Shown here: piece after piece, positions 1 to 11,535 of the stretch
Layout: each line of letters begins with the position of its first letter
Numbering within the stretch: the first letter of the stretch is position 1
Source of the DNA: Hygrophila difformis
Lineage: Eukaryota; Streptophyta; Magnoliopsida; Lamiales; Acanthaceae
Reading direction: 5' to 3'
DNA: 64,000 nt
NCBI GenBank assembly: GCA_030278955.1
Contig: JAOANR010000003.1
Location: 36,412,054 to 36,476,053, forward strand
Made by a program: the position numbers and the translations under genes
The notes under the pieces: generated by a model
Database searches by the model: none
Told to the model about the DNA's origin: nothing
The model's input: the letters and a program-made list of their open reading frames with translations, nothing else

Positions 1-80
1 GCATCACATTAAAGAGGAGAAATTTTGGAGAAAAATGCAAAGTATTGGTACTCGATGCGGTTTAATGAGTATAATATTGA

Positions 81-104
81 GTGATGCGGTATAAACCGCA
101 TCAC
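81..104. repeat. Perfect inverted repeat, 10-bp arms
   Basis: GTGATGCGGT (81-90), loop ATAA (91-94), then the exact complement ACCGCATCAC (95-104). A sister palindrome lies at 9425-9446 on the other side of element A. Function unknown. Confidence 0.85.
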
Positions 105-302
105 ATTGAGAGACCGCATTGATTCAGACCGCATTGATTTTAAATGCAATGAAAGTTGGAAGCGGGCCCCGCGCCTGAAGAATTGGAAAGTCCCTGGACC
201 CGTGGTCCCAAAGAGTATCAATTCTTGTCTTTTTCTCGCTGGACTTCGAAGTCCCGTCTCCTCCCACGCAGCTCACAGACACATGTGATTAGGGTTTTCC
301 CC

Positions 303-310
303 TATAAATA
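303..310 (+). promoter_or_regulatory. TATA-like box
   Basis: TATAAATA follows a GC-rich stretch and precedes a C/T-rich stretch with CAC and ACA words, the usual layout of a plant core promoter or LTR U3/R junction. No ORF follows, so this is most likely the promoter of the decayed repeat. Confidence 0.45.
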
Positions 311-717
311 TCCCCTCTATTTCACTTCTACAGAAGCCGCACACAGTCTAAATATTTTTTTTCTTCCATGTTCTTGGAGAGAACAGTGAGTTTTAGCTTA
401 GTTTAGAATAAATTTTTTTCTTTTTTGCAATGTAATTTAATCTTTGTTAGTTGTAGTTGTAATGTAGTTTGTAAATAGTTGTTTTTACTTTATTAGTGTA
501 GCCATTTTCCATATTTTTTACAGCTTTCTAGTGTAGAAATAAATTTGAGAACACCCAAATAATTGGTTGTTCTTGAACTTTTAATGCTTTCTAGTGGATG
601 AAATACAAGTAAATGCTTCACAAATTTGGTATGAGTTCTCTTGCTCTTTTATTTATTTTGCTTTCTAAGTTCTAATAAATTTATGAAAGTGGGTTTTGAG
701 CATGTTTGTAGCCTTAG

Positions 718-1935
718 TGTAATACCCCAGATTTTTATCAACGTCCAAAGGAATAAAATTTATTCCGATCAATGTCAAAATATCTCCGAGAAGAAGAAAA
801 TAATTTATCACAATAAATTATTGCTCGGAAATGAAACGCTGATAGATTCAAAATTCAAAATGGAATAAAAGACGGAAAGGAAGCCCGAAGACATTCCATG
901 AATTGAGTGAAAATAATTGGAATTAAATTTAAGAAGGAAAAGAATTTTAATTCCAAGAACCCGTGAAGTCGGAAGAAATTTAATTACACAAGTTATTGAA
1001 CGGGAGTCAAAAGACGACGAATTGGAAGCCGACGAACCCGAGACCAACGGACTTAAGATTTCAAACATGAATTCATTTGAGTCGAGATAAATTTAAGATA
1101 AGAATTTATAATCCGAGAATGACCCGAAAAATCAAGCCCGAAAACGTAGGAGGACAGAAGTTCGAAAGAGAGGAGAAAAGGCCCGACGGAACGCACGGCC
1201 CGGCACGGACCGCAGCCCAGCCGGGGCTCGCGCGCTGTCCGCGCGGTTTTCTCCCTTTAACCGCGCCACCACCGCGCCAATGCAGCAGCAACTGCCAATT
1301 GCGCGATTTCGGGGATTTCTTGCCATATTTCGACCCCCCCGACTTTGAAAACTCGATCTCAGACGAAGGGAAGACATTTAGGACGAGGTTGGATGAACCC
1401 TAGCCTCATTCCTCAGTCTTGCAACCACTCCTCCATCCAAAACTCTCCCAAAAACCGAAAAACACAAGTTCTTCATATGTTTTCTTTAAATCTAATTAAT
1501 GGCTTTGAAACCCCATAATCATGTTTGTGTTAACTTACTCAGCACGTTGTGCTGACCAAAACCATTCCTTTCTCTTTCCTACAGAGTATGAAGATTATGC
1601 ATCATCATATGCATACATGGGGAATTTTGGGGAGAATATTATATTTTGAATTTTCGCATTAGACTAGAACTTGCATGAACGGGCATGTTTAACCCGTATT
1701 TTGGCCGTGTTGGCCCAATTTTAAATTCCGCTGCATTATACATATGTAAATATTACTTTCCGCTGCAACTTTGATATTATTATTTTGAATTGTATTACAA
1801 TGGGCTGTTTGAATGTTTTAAATTCTGAAAAACCATAGTCTTGCATCTCTTTAGCAAGCTCGGAGAAACCGTGTCTTGCTAGGGAGGTGTGGCGGTGACA
1901 CCCCGACCTGGGTGACCAAAAACCTGGGTGTTACA
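718..1935 (+). repeat. Element A 5' LTR, chimeric and short (1218 bp)
   Basis: Starts TGTAATACCCC and ends GGTGTTACA, followed at once by the primer site. Its first part (718 to about 1474) matches the start of element B's 3' LTR (28056 to about 28640), including the GC-rich block near 1180-1280. Its last part (about 1475-1935) is nearly identical to the end of element A's own 3' LTR (about 8846-9305). The middle R/U5 modules found in the 2.5-kb LTRs are missing. Confidence 0.8.
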
Positions 1936-1938
1936 AAG

Positions 1939-1952
1939 TAGTATCAGAGCCC
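1939..1952 (+). promoter_or_regulatory. Primer-binding site, element A (initiator Met tRNA type)
   Basis: TAGTATCAGAGCCC lies three bases after the LTR end. It is the usual TGGTATCAGAGC site with one G-to-A change at position 2, which should weaken pairing with the CCA end of the primer tRNA. Confidence 0.85.
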
Positions 1953-2758
1953 GGCTTATTTTAGTAATATTATTTTTAAACTATTAAATTATTATTTTTT
2001 TACCACTATTATTTTTAGCCCATTATTATTTTTAGAAGAGCCCAAATTACTATTTTGAAATTTCCTAGCCCAAATCATTTTTAGCCAAAATATTTTTGAG
2101 CCCAAATGATAATTATTTTTGACCCAATATAGAGGTCCAAGACTATTATTTTAAATTTTTTTTAAAGTATTAACCCCACATGGAACAAATTTTTATTTTT
2201 GAAACCCATGGGAATTAGAAAATATATATATATATATACATAGTGCATGAACTATTTTTTGGGGGGAAAATCATCATTCGCATGTGCATACTGCATTGCC
2301 TAAACTTAGAGAACTTAGAAGCGTGGTACGTTCTAACGTTCTAACTTAGATCTCTTGCTACACCTATATAACTTAGAGGCTTGACATCGAATTAGAAACG
2401 CTAACTAGAGATTGATCCTGCCGTAGTTTTAGATCTCATTCATCTATGCGTACGCCTAAGCATAACAAATCTCGACCTTAGCCATTCATAGCATTGTACG
2501 AATTAGAAAATTTCCTTACGTGGAACCAATAAAAATCAAGATTTTATTAAAACACTTTTTGTTCCAAAGACCTTGTTTGGTTTCCCCTAAACAACAAATC
2601 CGAAAATTCAAAATTTGAAATTCACTATAAAATAAATAAATAAATAAATAAAAATTGAAATAACATCTGGACAGACCTGTCCGACCCAAAAAAAAAGTCT
2701 TCTTCAAGCGATCTATCTAAACTCTGATAAGCTAGTCTATACACGTGTATAACAGAAA
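1953..2758 (+). other. Element A untranslated leader with conserved cassette
   Basis: AT-rich, no ORF. It repeats the word AGCCCAAAT (near 2039, 2066, 2098), then has GACCCAATATAGAGGTCCAA (2121-2140), ACATGG/CCATGG words (2178-2212), a G6 tract (2261-2266) and GCATGTGCAT (2280-2289). The same series occurs in elements B, C and G. A run of T on the reverse strand near 2630-2700 is low-complexity. Confidence 0.7.
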
Positions 2759-3678
2759 ATGGCACCTAGGAGAAACCCGAGGAAGGTAAGTCCAAATGGC
2801 ATAGATGCTGACCTCCCCAACGTGCCCAACAACAGTGGAAGTCCTCAGAACCTAGAAGAACAAGCGCCTCGTGTGCCCAATAATATGGAAGGACGTTTAA
2901 AAACTGTAGAGGAACTCCTTGTAGCATTAGGAAATGCCGAGGTGCATAGGGCACAAACAACAGTACCTCCGCCAGTAGCCCGAGTCAACTATTTGGCGGT
3001 AGTAAACCCCTACAACCCACCCCATTATGACGGCCAAGAGGATCCGGCCAAGTTGGAAGGGTGGATCCGTACATTTGATAATCTCTTGGATGCTATCAAA
3101 TGCCCTGAGGAGGAGAAGATACGTGTAGCGACCTACTACTTAGGAGGCGAAGCCGATGAGTCGTGGCAAAATCTTCAAGCGAATTCGGAGGAAGACGAGG
3201 AAGCCTACACCTGGGAGGAACTTAAGGAATCCTTGCGGGAAAGATTCTACCCACTGAGCACCAAGACTGCGAAATACGAGGAGTTCATCAACCTCAGACA
3301 AGGTGCGCAAACAGTGCAAGAGTACTACACCAAATTCAAGGAGCTAGTACGATTTGCTACGAGGCTAGTGCCAACTGACTCTGACAAGGCTCAGAAATTC
3401 GAGATGGGTCTGAACCTTAGTATCCGGGAGATACTTGCAGTAGGGCAATTCACGAACCTGCCGACGGTTTATGATCGTGCAGTAGTGGTTGCACGAGTTC
3501 GACTGAAACGGAAACCGGTAGATGAGGCTAACCAAGGACCACAAGGAGAATACAAGGTGGATAAGGACCATTTCGATGGAAACTCGAACGGACAACATCA
3601 AAATGACAATGGGGAGAAAAAGGGGATAGTCTTAAACCATGGTGACTATGCGCCACCATGTCCAAAGTGTGGTAACCC
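2759..3678 (+). pseudogene. gag: gag of element A, N-terminal part (split by a solo LTR)
   Basis: Encodes the Ty3-type Gag that forms the virus-like particle. The ATG at 2759 is chosen because the N-terminus (MAPRRNPRKVSPNG) matches the gag of element G. The retrotransposon gag domain spans roughly residues 75-215, with FYPLSTKTAKYEEF and VQEYY(T/S)KFKELVRF motifs shared by A, C and G. The first zinc knuckle begins at the end (CPKC) and is cut by the reverse solo LTR after codon 306. Reading into the LTR stops about 20 bp later. The remaining codons resume at 6253 in the same frame once the LTR and one TSD copy are discounted. Apart from the insertion the frame is open, so this gag was intact when it was hit. 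Confidence 0.9.
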
Positions 3679-6247
3679 TGTAACACCCCGGATTTGATAA
3701 CCCAGGCCGGGATGCCACCGCCACACCTCCCCAAGCAAGACGCGAACCATTTCGAGCTCACTTGAGAAGATGCTAAGGCTAAGTCGTATCAATAATTTAG
3801 AAAAATAATTTAAAACCATTCAAACAGTGCCCGAATTTTAAATCAGAGTTAAGTCTAACATGCATGATTTAAAAACAGTGCGGAAGCTCAGTAAGGGCCA
3901 AGCACGGCCAAACATGAGTTCAGAATTCGTAAAAGAATTTAAAAAAAATTAAGTGCGACAAGTCTTCGGAAATTCCCATCCCAAATGGTAAAATGCCATG
4001 CGCTAATCTTCCACATCTGAAAAAAAATAGAGACAACGTATCTTATCAGTACAACGGTACTGAGTAAGTTAATATATAGCACAACAAATTTTAAAAGTTT
4101 TTAGTAGAGTATACAAAATAATATACTTATTTAAAAAGACGAATAAATAAATTAATTTAAAATCTCTTACACATATTCCAAGAATATTTTACCAATGTTA
4201 GTTATGATCGAGGACACCCCATTAACATATCCTAGGGACGAACCCACAGGACCAACCTTTGGGACTTTATACCCACAAGGACTCAAACATATCCAAGGGA
4301 CGAACCCTTGGGATCAATCTCTGGGACTCGTACCCACGAGGTAAGTGCATGCAGCGGACCCTATACAGACACATTCCGGAGCCCTAGATAACCCATACGG
4401 ATACATCTAGGAGTATAGACTCATACATCACAATAATCAATGCCGTTTTGGCTACAAAAGAGGGGGCGGCCCAACGAGCTCACGCCAAGTGCACTTACCC
4501 TCTAACACATGGCATCCCACTCGATCAAAACTCCCAAAGTTTAAAATTCACATTTTTATCATTCCATAATATTCCCCACATATCCAGATTTCATATATAT
4601 CCAAAACCGAGTAACAATCGACTCTTAGTTCATCGAATATTCAAAATAGCATTTACCGACCAAAAATGACATTATAGCAGTTTCTGAAATCGCCTTTAAA
4701 AATGCAGTAAACAATTTTTAAAAATTCTGGAAAAATTACAGTGGCTAGGAATCATCAAAATAAGCATTTTTCATAGAAATAGCCATCTCAAAATTCGGAC
4801 TCTAAACTGGTCATTTTAATCGATTACAGAAAGCTATTGATTTACTCTTTCTCATGCTTCAGAAAATTCGACCACAGTGAGTTCAAAAATTCATAACAAT
4901 TTCATACATGCTCCAAAAATTATGAAATTTTACAGGGATGTTCTAGACACATATTAGAACAAGTTTCATGAAGACATCAAGCACTAAAAACGATCATAGG
5001 CAAAAGTGAATCGAACAACAAAACTGAATACATACATACATTAAATCTGTCAACTTATATGCAGAAAATACCAGATCGAATTTGGGTGACCAAAACATGT
5101 CCAAAAATTATAAATATTTACAGAGAGAATCTTTAGGACATTAGGAACAAGTTTCATTTTGGAGAGATTTTCTAAAAACGATCGGATCATGGTCGAATTC
5201 ACAGAACAATAAAATTGGTCATAGGAAAACCCTATTTGACAGATTTTGTAAGAAAGAGAGATCATCCCATATCTCGAGTTATACTCAACCAAAACTCCTA
5301 AAAATCGATGTGCACAATACTAACTTACCTAGGAATAAGGTAGAGTCGAAATCCTCCTTGGTGGTCTCCCTGAGATCGTCCGAAACAGGCTCTACAGTCC
5401 CACGAATCAACACCCTTCTCCGATTGAACCTATTTTGGAGTCGTCGGAGGAAATCTCAGTTCTAGGATAGAAAACTCGAACCTAGGACCAAGGAAAAATA
5501 GTAGAACTCTTACCTACCCTTAGAAGAATGGATTGGATCACTTGAACACGTCCACACTCCCTGGAAAGATGATGAACAACTCACAAACTCACCAACACTC
5601 ACTATGGAACTATTTTCGGATAGAGTGCAAATGGGTGGCTTTGGGGGCTGATTAGGGGTACTTATAGGGGTAGGGAGCAATCCAATGACTGCCATAGGAT
5701 ACTAGGGAGATGAGAGGATGAAATGCAACCCATAACTCCCGAATTAATCCCCTCAATCCTCATCCAAAACCCCCACTCACCCCATGACTCCATAGGATCC
5801 CCTTGGTGCCCAAGTTTCAATTATGAGCTGACTTTGTGGGGATTTAATACACCCAAAACCTATCCAAAACCCTCCCCACACGTCCTTCAACATCAGATAT
5901 TAAAAAAGGAGTCGTTTGGAATCGCCCACTACCATTATCATGGCAAAAAACGCATGAACCGTTATGACTTGTCATAACAGCAGAGTAGCGCGCTGGTGGC
6001 GCGCCCCGCGCGGCCACCGCGCGGCCACCTGCTCGCGTTTTTTTTTCTTTAATATTATGATTTTAATCTTTTAAAAATCATAATATGAATTATCCGAGAT
6101 TGTTGGGATAATTCGATACATCTATCCGAGTCGCGACTGTCCGAAATATTTAATTCCGCTCTCTCGGAATTAATTCGATTTCGATAAATAAATCAAATTC
6201 TTAAACTTCGGATTTTAAAACTTGATGTCGATTTCTCGGGTATTACA
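3679..6247 (-). mobile_element. Solo LTR of the element C family, reverse orientation
   Basis: On the reverse strand it begins TGTAATACCCGAGAAATCGA and ends CCGGGGTGTTACA, the same ends as the LTRs of element C (16033-18602), and it has almost the same length (2569 against 2570 bp). It is flanked by AACCC at 3674-3678 and 6248-6252, a perfect 5-bp TSD, with no internal region: the normal product of LTR-LTR recombination. It carries the family's U3 block (AT hairpin about 6049-6089, GC-rich palindromes about 5990-6035) and diverged modules near 4680-5260. No real gene lies inside. Confidence 0.93.
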
Positions 6248-6252
6248 AACCC

Positions 6253-6391
6253 GCATTATGCGAGAGGATGCCCTCAGCCTGGAGCATGCCTTCGATGTGG
6301 TCGACATGGTCATCGGCTGTGTAATTGCCGGACACGGAAAGAGAACATCGACAAGAGAGAGGATGTGACTACTCGACCTAAGCAACCATGA
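6253..6391 (+). pseudogene. gag: gag of element A, C-terminal zinc-knuckle part
   Basis: Continues the gag frame after the solo LTR and ends at TGA 6389-6391. It holds the rest of a first CX2CX3HX4C knuckle and a complete CX2CX4HX4C knuckle, as in element G. These bind the genomic RNA during packaging. The total gag would be about 350 codons, the usual length for this group. No pol frame follows. Confidence 0.85.
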
Positions 6392-6755
6392 AACCCAGAC
6401 GGTCAAGGTGGCAACAACCAAGGGCACCGATACCCTCAGAATAAAGACCAAAACCCGAAACCTCTTGAGAGTACTGAATAGACAGTTATGGGGACATAAC
6501 TGGAATCCTAAGGGGGAGAGGATGTGATACCCCGTAATAAAGTAGATGCATTTATTTTTTTTAGTTTGGCTCGACAATATGTATCCCAAATCAATTTTGA
6601 ACTACGTTATGGCTTGATCCCTTCACAGGGTACGTAGGCAGCTTAGAAGTTTTAATTCTAAGTTAAGTCATAAAATAGTAAAATAAACAAAACTTAGCGC
6701 GAGAAAAGCCGAAACACAACTTCGAGGACGAAGTTGATTCTTAAGGAGGGTAGAC
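6392..6755 (+). other. Element A post-gag region with two polypurine tracts
   Basis: Non-coding. A short tract resembling the extreme end of pol (near 6482-6505) is followed by a first polypurine tract TAAGGGGGAGAGGA (6509-6522) and an LTR-start-like TGATACCCC (6524). About 230 bp later a second tract TTAAGGAGGGTAGAC (6741-6755) directly abuts the real 3' LTR. The conserved phrases CTTCACAGGGTACGTAGGCA (near 6621) and CTTCGAGGACGAAG (near 6719) lie between them and recur in B and G. Confidence 0.75.
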
Positions 6756-7317
6756 TGTAATACCCGAGAATTTTGCAACATAAATTAAATAAAAAATAGA
6801 TAAATAAATAAATAAATAAATAATAAATAGAATACAATAAATAAATAAATGTAGAGGAAATGAGAAATGAAATTTAATTTAAAAAGGAATTAAAGAAATT
6901 TAATGAAACAAAAGGAATTAAATAAAGTAAATAAATTGTACACCGAAACCCGACACCAATGAACTCGAGAATTCGAGGTCCAAACGTACATTTAAACCCG
7001 AGTAAAAATTAAGATAGGAAATAGGAGCCCGAAGATATCCCGGAAATCCGAATCCGAGAACATAGAGTGATAGAAGTCCGAAAGAGAGGAGGAAATGCCC
7101 GACGGATCGCACGCCCCGCCCGGACCGAAGTCCGGGCGTGGACCGCGTGGTGGCCGCGCGGGGTTTCCCCTATTCGGTGCGCCAACCCCGCGCTAGTGGG
7201 CAGATACGCCCGTTGCGAGAATCTCTCGCCCGAATCCAGATTTTTCGACTTCGGTTGCATTCCCTTCAGCTCAAGACTCATTGGGGCAGACCTTGGACGT
7301 CCCCTAGGTCTTGTCCA

Positions 7318-7327
7318 TCTATAAATA
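7318..7327 (+). promoter_or_regulatory. TATA box of element A 3' LTR
   Basis: TCTATAAATA followed by a C/T-rich stretch with plausible starts near 7350. The 5' LTR of the same element lacks this box because its U3 is of another family. Confidence 0.6.
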
Positions 7328-8519
7328 ACCCTCTCGAGTAACCCCAAACACTTTGCAAACCCTACGAATCCTCTCTACACACAAAACCCTAATTCCGGAG
7401 TTGTCGGAGGCACGAAACCAAGGCGAGGACAGTCGTGGACAAAAATCGGAAGACCTCCAACGTTGTGGTAAGTTCTGATCCGATCCTTTTTCAATTGTGA
7501 TTCGAAAACGAATCCTAACTTCATCCCTTTTCTTTTCTACACCCCGAATCGGATCTAGAACGAAGAACCCGACGAACCAAGGAGATAAACGGTGGACTGG
7601 AAGCCACGCCTCCGAATCATTGAGCCGAGACGACTATAGATCTGTAAGTTAATACTTACATGGTTTTGCGAGTAATTAAAACACTTTAATCTAAAGGTTT
7701 AACCAAGAATTCGAAAATCTGTCAACGCGAAATCGTTACCGGCGCAGCGTTTTTGCACGATTTTTCCCCTAAAAGTCTTCAAACGAGAAAACTTAAAACA
7801 CGAAAAACGTTCCTAAGGCTTAGATCTATCTCCTGTAAAATGTTCAGAATGTTTCGTGATGTTTTGATATATGAATCAACCCCGAACCGAACTGTTTAAA
7901 AATTGAATCTTGAAATTTTGGCAGAACATAGGTCCGAGCTTGTAGGCGTTCTTGACATTAGTTCTAGGCCGATTAAGATCTTTAGTCGAACATGAAAGTT
8001 GTAGATAATTGTCTTAGGAAGGCCTCTATAAAATTTCATCAAATTTGGAGTTCATTTGCTATGGTAGATCTCGACACTTTGAAACTGTTTTGTGTTAAAT
8101 TCGGACAGATTATTGATATGACGAAACTTGACTTTTTTGACCTATTTCCATAACTTGGATCGAAAAAGTTAAAACACAAAACTTGTTCATCTCTGTGCTT
8201 TCGAGTCACTGGTAAAAGTTTAGAATTTTTGGACGTAAATCTGATTTTTAATGAATTTTAGAGTAAACAGTGGTTTACCGGAGTCAAATCTTGATATCTT
8301 GTTGAAACGGTGAAATTAGTCTTCAAGGTTAAAACGAGTCGAAATATCTTTTTAAATAAACTAAGTGAAATCAGAATTTTGGAAATAAATCCCCTTACAA
8401 ACTTGATCAATTAAAATTAGGGGTGAGTGCTCTGCAGGGTGCCCCCTAACTATTCACTTCGTGCCTTTACGGACGATGGTGATCCGCGCGAATGTGAGAA
8501 AATAAAATACACATGAATA

Positions 8520-8665
8520 ATGCTTGCCGAAAGGCAATTAAAATATAATGCTTGCCCGAAAGGCAATTAAGATATAGTGCTTTCCGAAAGGCAATTGATA
8601 TATAATGCTTGCCGAAAGATAATCGATAAATAAAGCTTGCCGAATGGCAATCGAGATAATAAACA
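8520..8665 (+). repeat. Degenerate array of small hairpins
   Basis: Five spaced copies of a TTGCC-loop-GGCAA hairpin word (for example TTGCCGAAAGGCAA at 8525), each about 28-30 bp apart and variously mutated. It is the older version of the perfect arrays in the LTRs of element G (53407-53504 and 58720-58929). Confidence 0.8.
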
Positions 8666-9424
8666 TGAGACATGAGACATGAAACTAGAAGACTCGAAAA
8701 TTGTACCTTTTATTTAGATTATGTTTTTAAATTATGTCCTGTAATTATATTACTTTGCAAGCTATATTTATGATCTTATGGAATTCATGTATTTTAAATT
8801 ATGCCATCATTATTATTAAGTAAATAAATTAAATTATGGGGTCTTATGCACATGTTTTCTTTAAATATAATTAATGGCTTTGAAACCCCATAATCATGTT
8901 TGTGTTAATTTACTCAGCACGTTGTGCTGACCAAAACCATTCCTTTCTTTTTCCTACAGAGTATGAAGATTATGCATCATCATATGCATACATGGGGAAT
9001 TTTGGGGAGAATATTATATTTTGAATTTTCGCATTAGACTAGAACTTGCATGAACGGGCCTGTTTAACCCGTATTTTGGCCATGTTGGCCCAATTTTAAA
9101 TTCCGCTGCATTATACATATGTAAATATTACTTTTCGCTGCAACTTTGATGTTATTATTTTGAATTGTATTACAATGGGTTGTTTAAATGTTTTACATTC
9201 TGAAAAACCATAGCCTTGCATCTCTTTAGCAAGCTCGGAGAAACCGTGTCTTGCTAGGGAGGTGTGGCGGTGACACCCCGACCTGGGTGACCAAAGGGTG
9301 TTACATGTTTATACCGCATCGACTTGATAGACCGCCTTAGATGGTTTTATTTCGCATCCTTGCAATGACCAATCATGGTATAGGCAAATACTTCATCCCT
9401 CATGCATGCTCGATGCGGTTTAAT

Positions 9425-9446
9425 AGATGCGGTTTATACCGCATCT
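9425..9446. repeat. Perfect inverted repeat, 9-bp arms
   Basis: AGATGCGGT (9425-9433), loop TTAT, ACCGCATCT (9438-9446). Sister of the palindrome at 81-104. Confidence 0.85.
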
Positions 9447-11384
9447 AATTCAAGAAACCGCATCGACCTCTTCTTCATTTTATTTTAAAATCCCAAATTC
9501 ATATTTTATTTTCTTGAGTTGTGTAAGTTGCATGGGTGTGTTGGGCTTAGGCCCACTACATCTAATTTTATCTATTACACATCTCAACCCATTAGTGTCA
9601 AAATTATTGTGTGATTAACACTCACACAGTACCAAAAATCTTCTTGTTAATTTTATCTTTTCTTTTTACTGTGTGTATGAATGAGTAATAAGGAATATCA
9701 CAGATCAATGTTGGCAAAAAGGTCCCCTCACAGGGATAACGATTAGCTCGTCTTCTGTGTATTAATTATTGCTCGTTATTTTGCATGATTTAATTAGAGA
9801 TTGGTAGAAGCTACGGCAAAAAGGTCACTTCATCGGGATAACGATTAGCCACTCAGCCAATTTCTAATTAGATACAGTTTTGTTTTACTTACCTTAATTT
9901 CAAAACCTGAATTCAAGCTGTAGTATTATTAAATGATGTCGGCCAACATTATTTGAGAAATATTACAGTAAGAAAATATGTGGGTTTTTCTTCCTTTCAC
10001 AGACAAAATTGAGCTGAATGACGGCGGTCACCGTCACTTGGAATTCCTTTCTGTCTAAAAATCATACCATCTGGAATAATTGGGAACTGGATAGCAGATG
10101 TTTGCAGTCCAGATCACCCCAGTTATTTCTAGCACTCTTTTTAGCCAAATTCCTCTTATCTCAAGGCTTATCCATCTTTGTGTATCAAATTCTGTCTAAC
10201 CCCACCATATATTATTTTGGGGTATTTTATTTTACTTCCTCCTATACATGTATGCATGATATTATTATGTAGATACTGTGGTCAATATTATTTTGGGATC
10301 CTTCCCTTGGACATAGAAGTCTTGATCTAAATCAGATGTTGCATAATAAATTTCCACAAAAATCACTTTATAAAATCCGGATCTGAGTAAGGGATAATTT
10401 CACAGTTATGATTAACTCATCTTCTACTGGGGGTTGATTTTGAGAATTTAGAAGTAGAGTCAGCGATTAGGTCTCACCTAGACTGAAAGGATCTGTGTTT
10501 TAATTAAGAGCCTAGTACCTGTATAGGGAATGATTTTCAAATATCAATTGTTTTCTCAAAATTGTTGTGTGTTGGAAATCTTATATTAAATATTACATCA
10601 AGTCCGAGTCTACTTGGATTCAGATGAGATGTGATAAATAATACTAGAGGAACAACATGTAGGCCTTGGTTAATTTCTAAGGTGGGGTTGAGTATTCTTT
10701 CAACTACTAGCTTCTCCCGCCGAAGCCTAGAATTGAGTCTTGAGTGAGTACATCCGGAATAGATCTTCACGGGTCTGTTCCATTCAGTTTGTATCTCATA
10801 ACTAACCAGATGTTATATGCCCGGTGGCTTACAGATATTTGGGAAGTTCTAAATCTGCATCTGGTCACCAAGACCAGGGGCTCTTTTACACTAACGGAAT
10901 GAGATAACTTTTAAAACTTCCGAGAGATAGGACTTTAAAATACTTTCCTTACTGCTTTCTTTTAAATGCTTTCATAGAGGTCATTCGGAAGAATTAGAGG
11001 TTGGCCGCCGTATATAAGGTTAAGAGTTATGGAATAGTTTAGGATTTGATTTGAAACTTTGGGTGTGTCATGGGGGAATGATAGGAGTACTTGCCATTTC
11101 AACTAATGAGGTGTTAGGTGTTGCTTATCCACCACAGATGACTAACATACTCTTGCAAGGCATTGCAAGGGGAGTTATGAGTTTGTGGTATCTTAGATTT
11201 TGTTGTCTTAAGAGCATGTAAATTCTGACTGTAAAGGGAACATAGTATAGAAAGCATGAGAGTTAGCTAACTGATGGATTATCCCAAACAAAGATCTGTG
11301 TAGTAAAAAATGGAAGTTTAATGTGTTTCATCTGAATCTTGTCCAATCTTTATTATTTTCTCCCTGTCCCTTCTGTCATATTTT

Positions 11385-11535
11385 AAATCTGCTTTCTAGA
11401 TAGTGTAGCATAATTTTACATGCTTTCTTAGAATAATTTTATCCGCTTTCTTAGCATAATTTTATTGCTTCCGTAGAATAGAATTTAATTTGCTTTCTAG
11501 AATAATTTTATCCGCTTTCTTTAATTGCTTTCATA
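11385..11535 (+). repeat. Degenerate tandem repeat, unit about 25-30 bp
   Basis: Five or more copies of a word like GCTTTCTTAGAATAATTTTA with point changes and short spacers. Fewer copies of its GCTTTCTAG core lie in 1-717. Confidence 0.7.

Larger units (their letters stand above)
1..717. repeat. Non-coding flank of an old unidentified repeat, left part
   Basis: No credible gene. The stretch holds several copies of an 8-bp word GATGCGGT and its complement (near 55, 81-104, 115 and 130), a TATA-like box near 303 after a GC-rich block, and repeats of a GCTTTCTAG word (near 530, 585, 660). The same two words recur in 9306-11530, so 1-717 and 9306-11707 are probably two parts of one older repeat split by element A. 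It reads like U3/R/U5 sequence of an LTR, but no LTR end is visible. The family is unknown. Confidence 0.45.
718..9305 (+). mobile_element. Element A: gag-only (TR-GAG-type) Ty3 retrotransposon with mismatched LTRs
   Basis: Order: 5' LTR 718-1935, primer site 1939-1952, leader, gag (2759-3678 plus 6253-6391, split by a reverse solo LTR), polypurine tracts, 3' LTR 6756-9305. No protease, RT, RNase H or integrase lies between gag and the 3' LTR, and the gap is only about 360 bp, so this is a non-autonomous element of the TR-GAG kind. Its gag is very close to that of element G (54777-55808). The two LTRs agree only in their last 460 bp or so, and the 5-bp flanks (CTTAG left, TGTTT right) do not match, so the copy is probably a recombinant or rearranged. 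Confidence 0.75.
6756..9305 (+). repeat. Element A 3' LTR (2550 bp)
   Basis: Starts TGTAATACCCGAG after the polypurine tract and ends GGTGTTACA. It has AT-rich repeats of AAAT (6785-6850), a GC-rich palindromic block (7090-7200), a TATA box (7318-7327), diverged modules around 7793-8232, a conserved stem-loop near 8420-8450, a decayed hairpin array (8520-8665), then the U5 end shared with the 5' LTR. Confidence 0.88.

Noticed and set aside
703..9310. TGTTT near 703-707 as a possible TSD for element A
   Set aside because: It lies 10 bp away from the LTR start, so it cannot be a normal TSD; the immediate flanks do not match.
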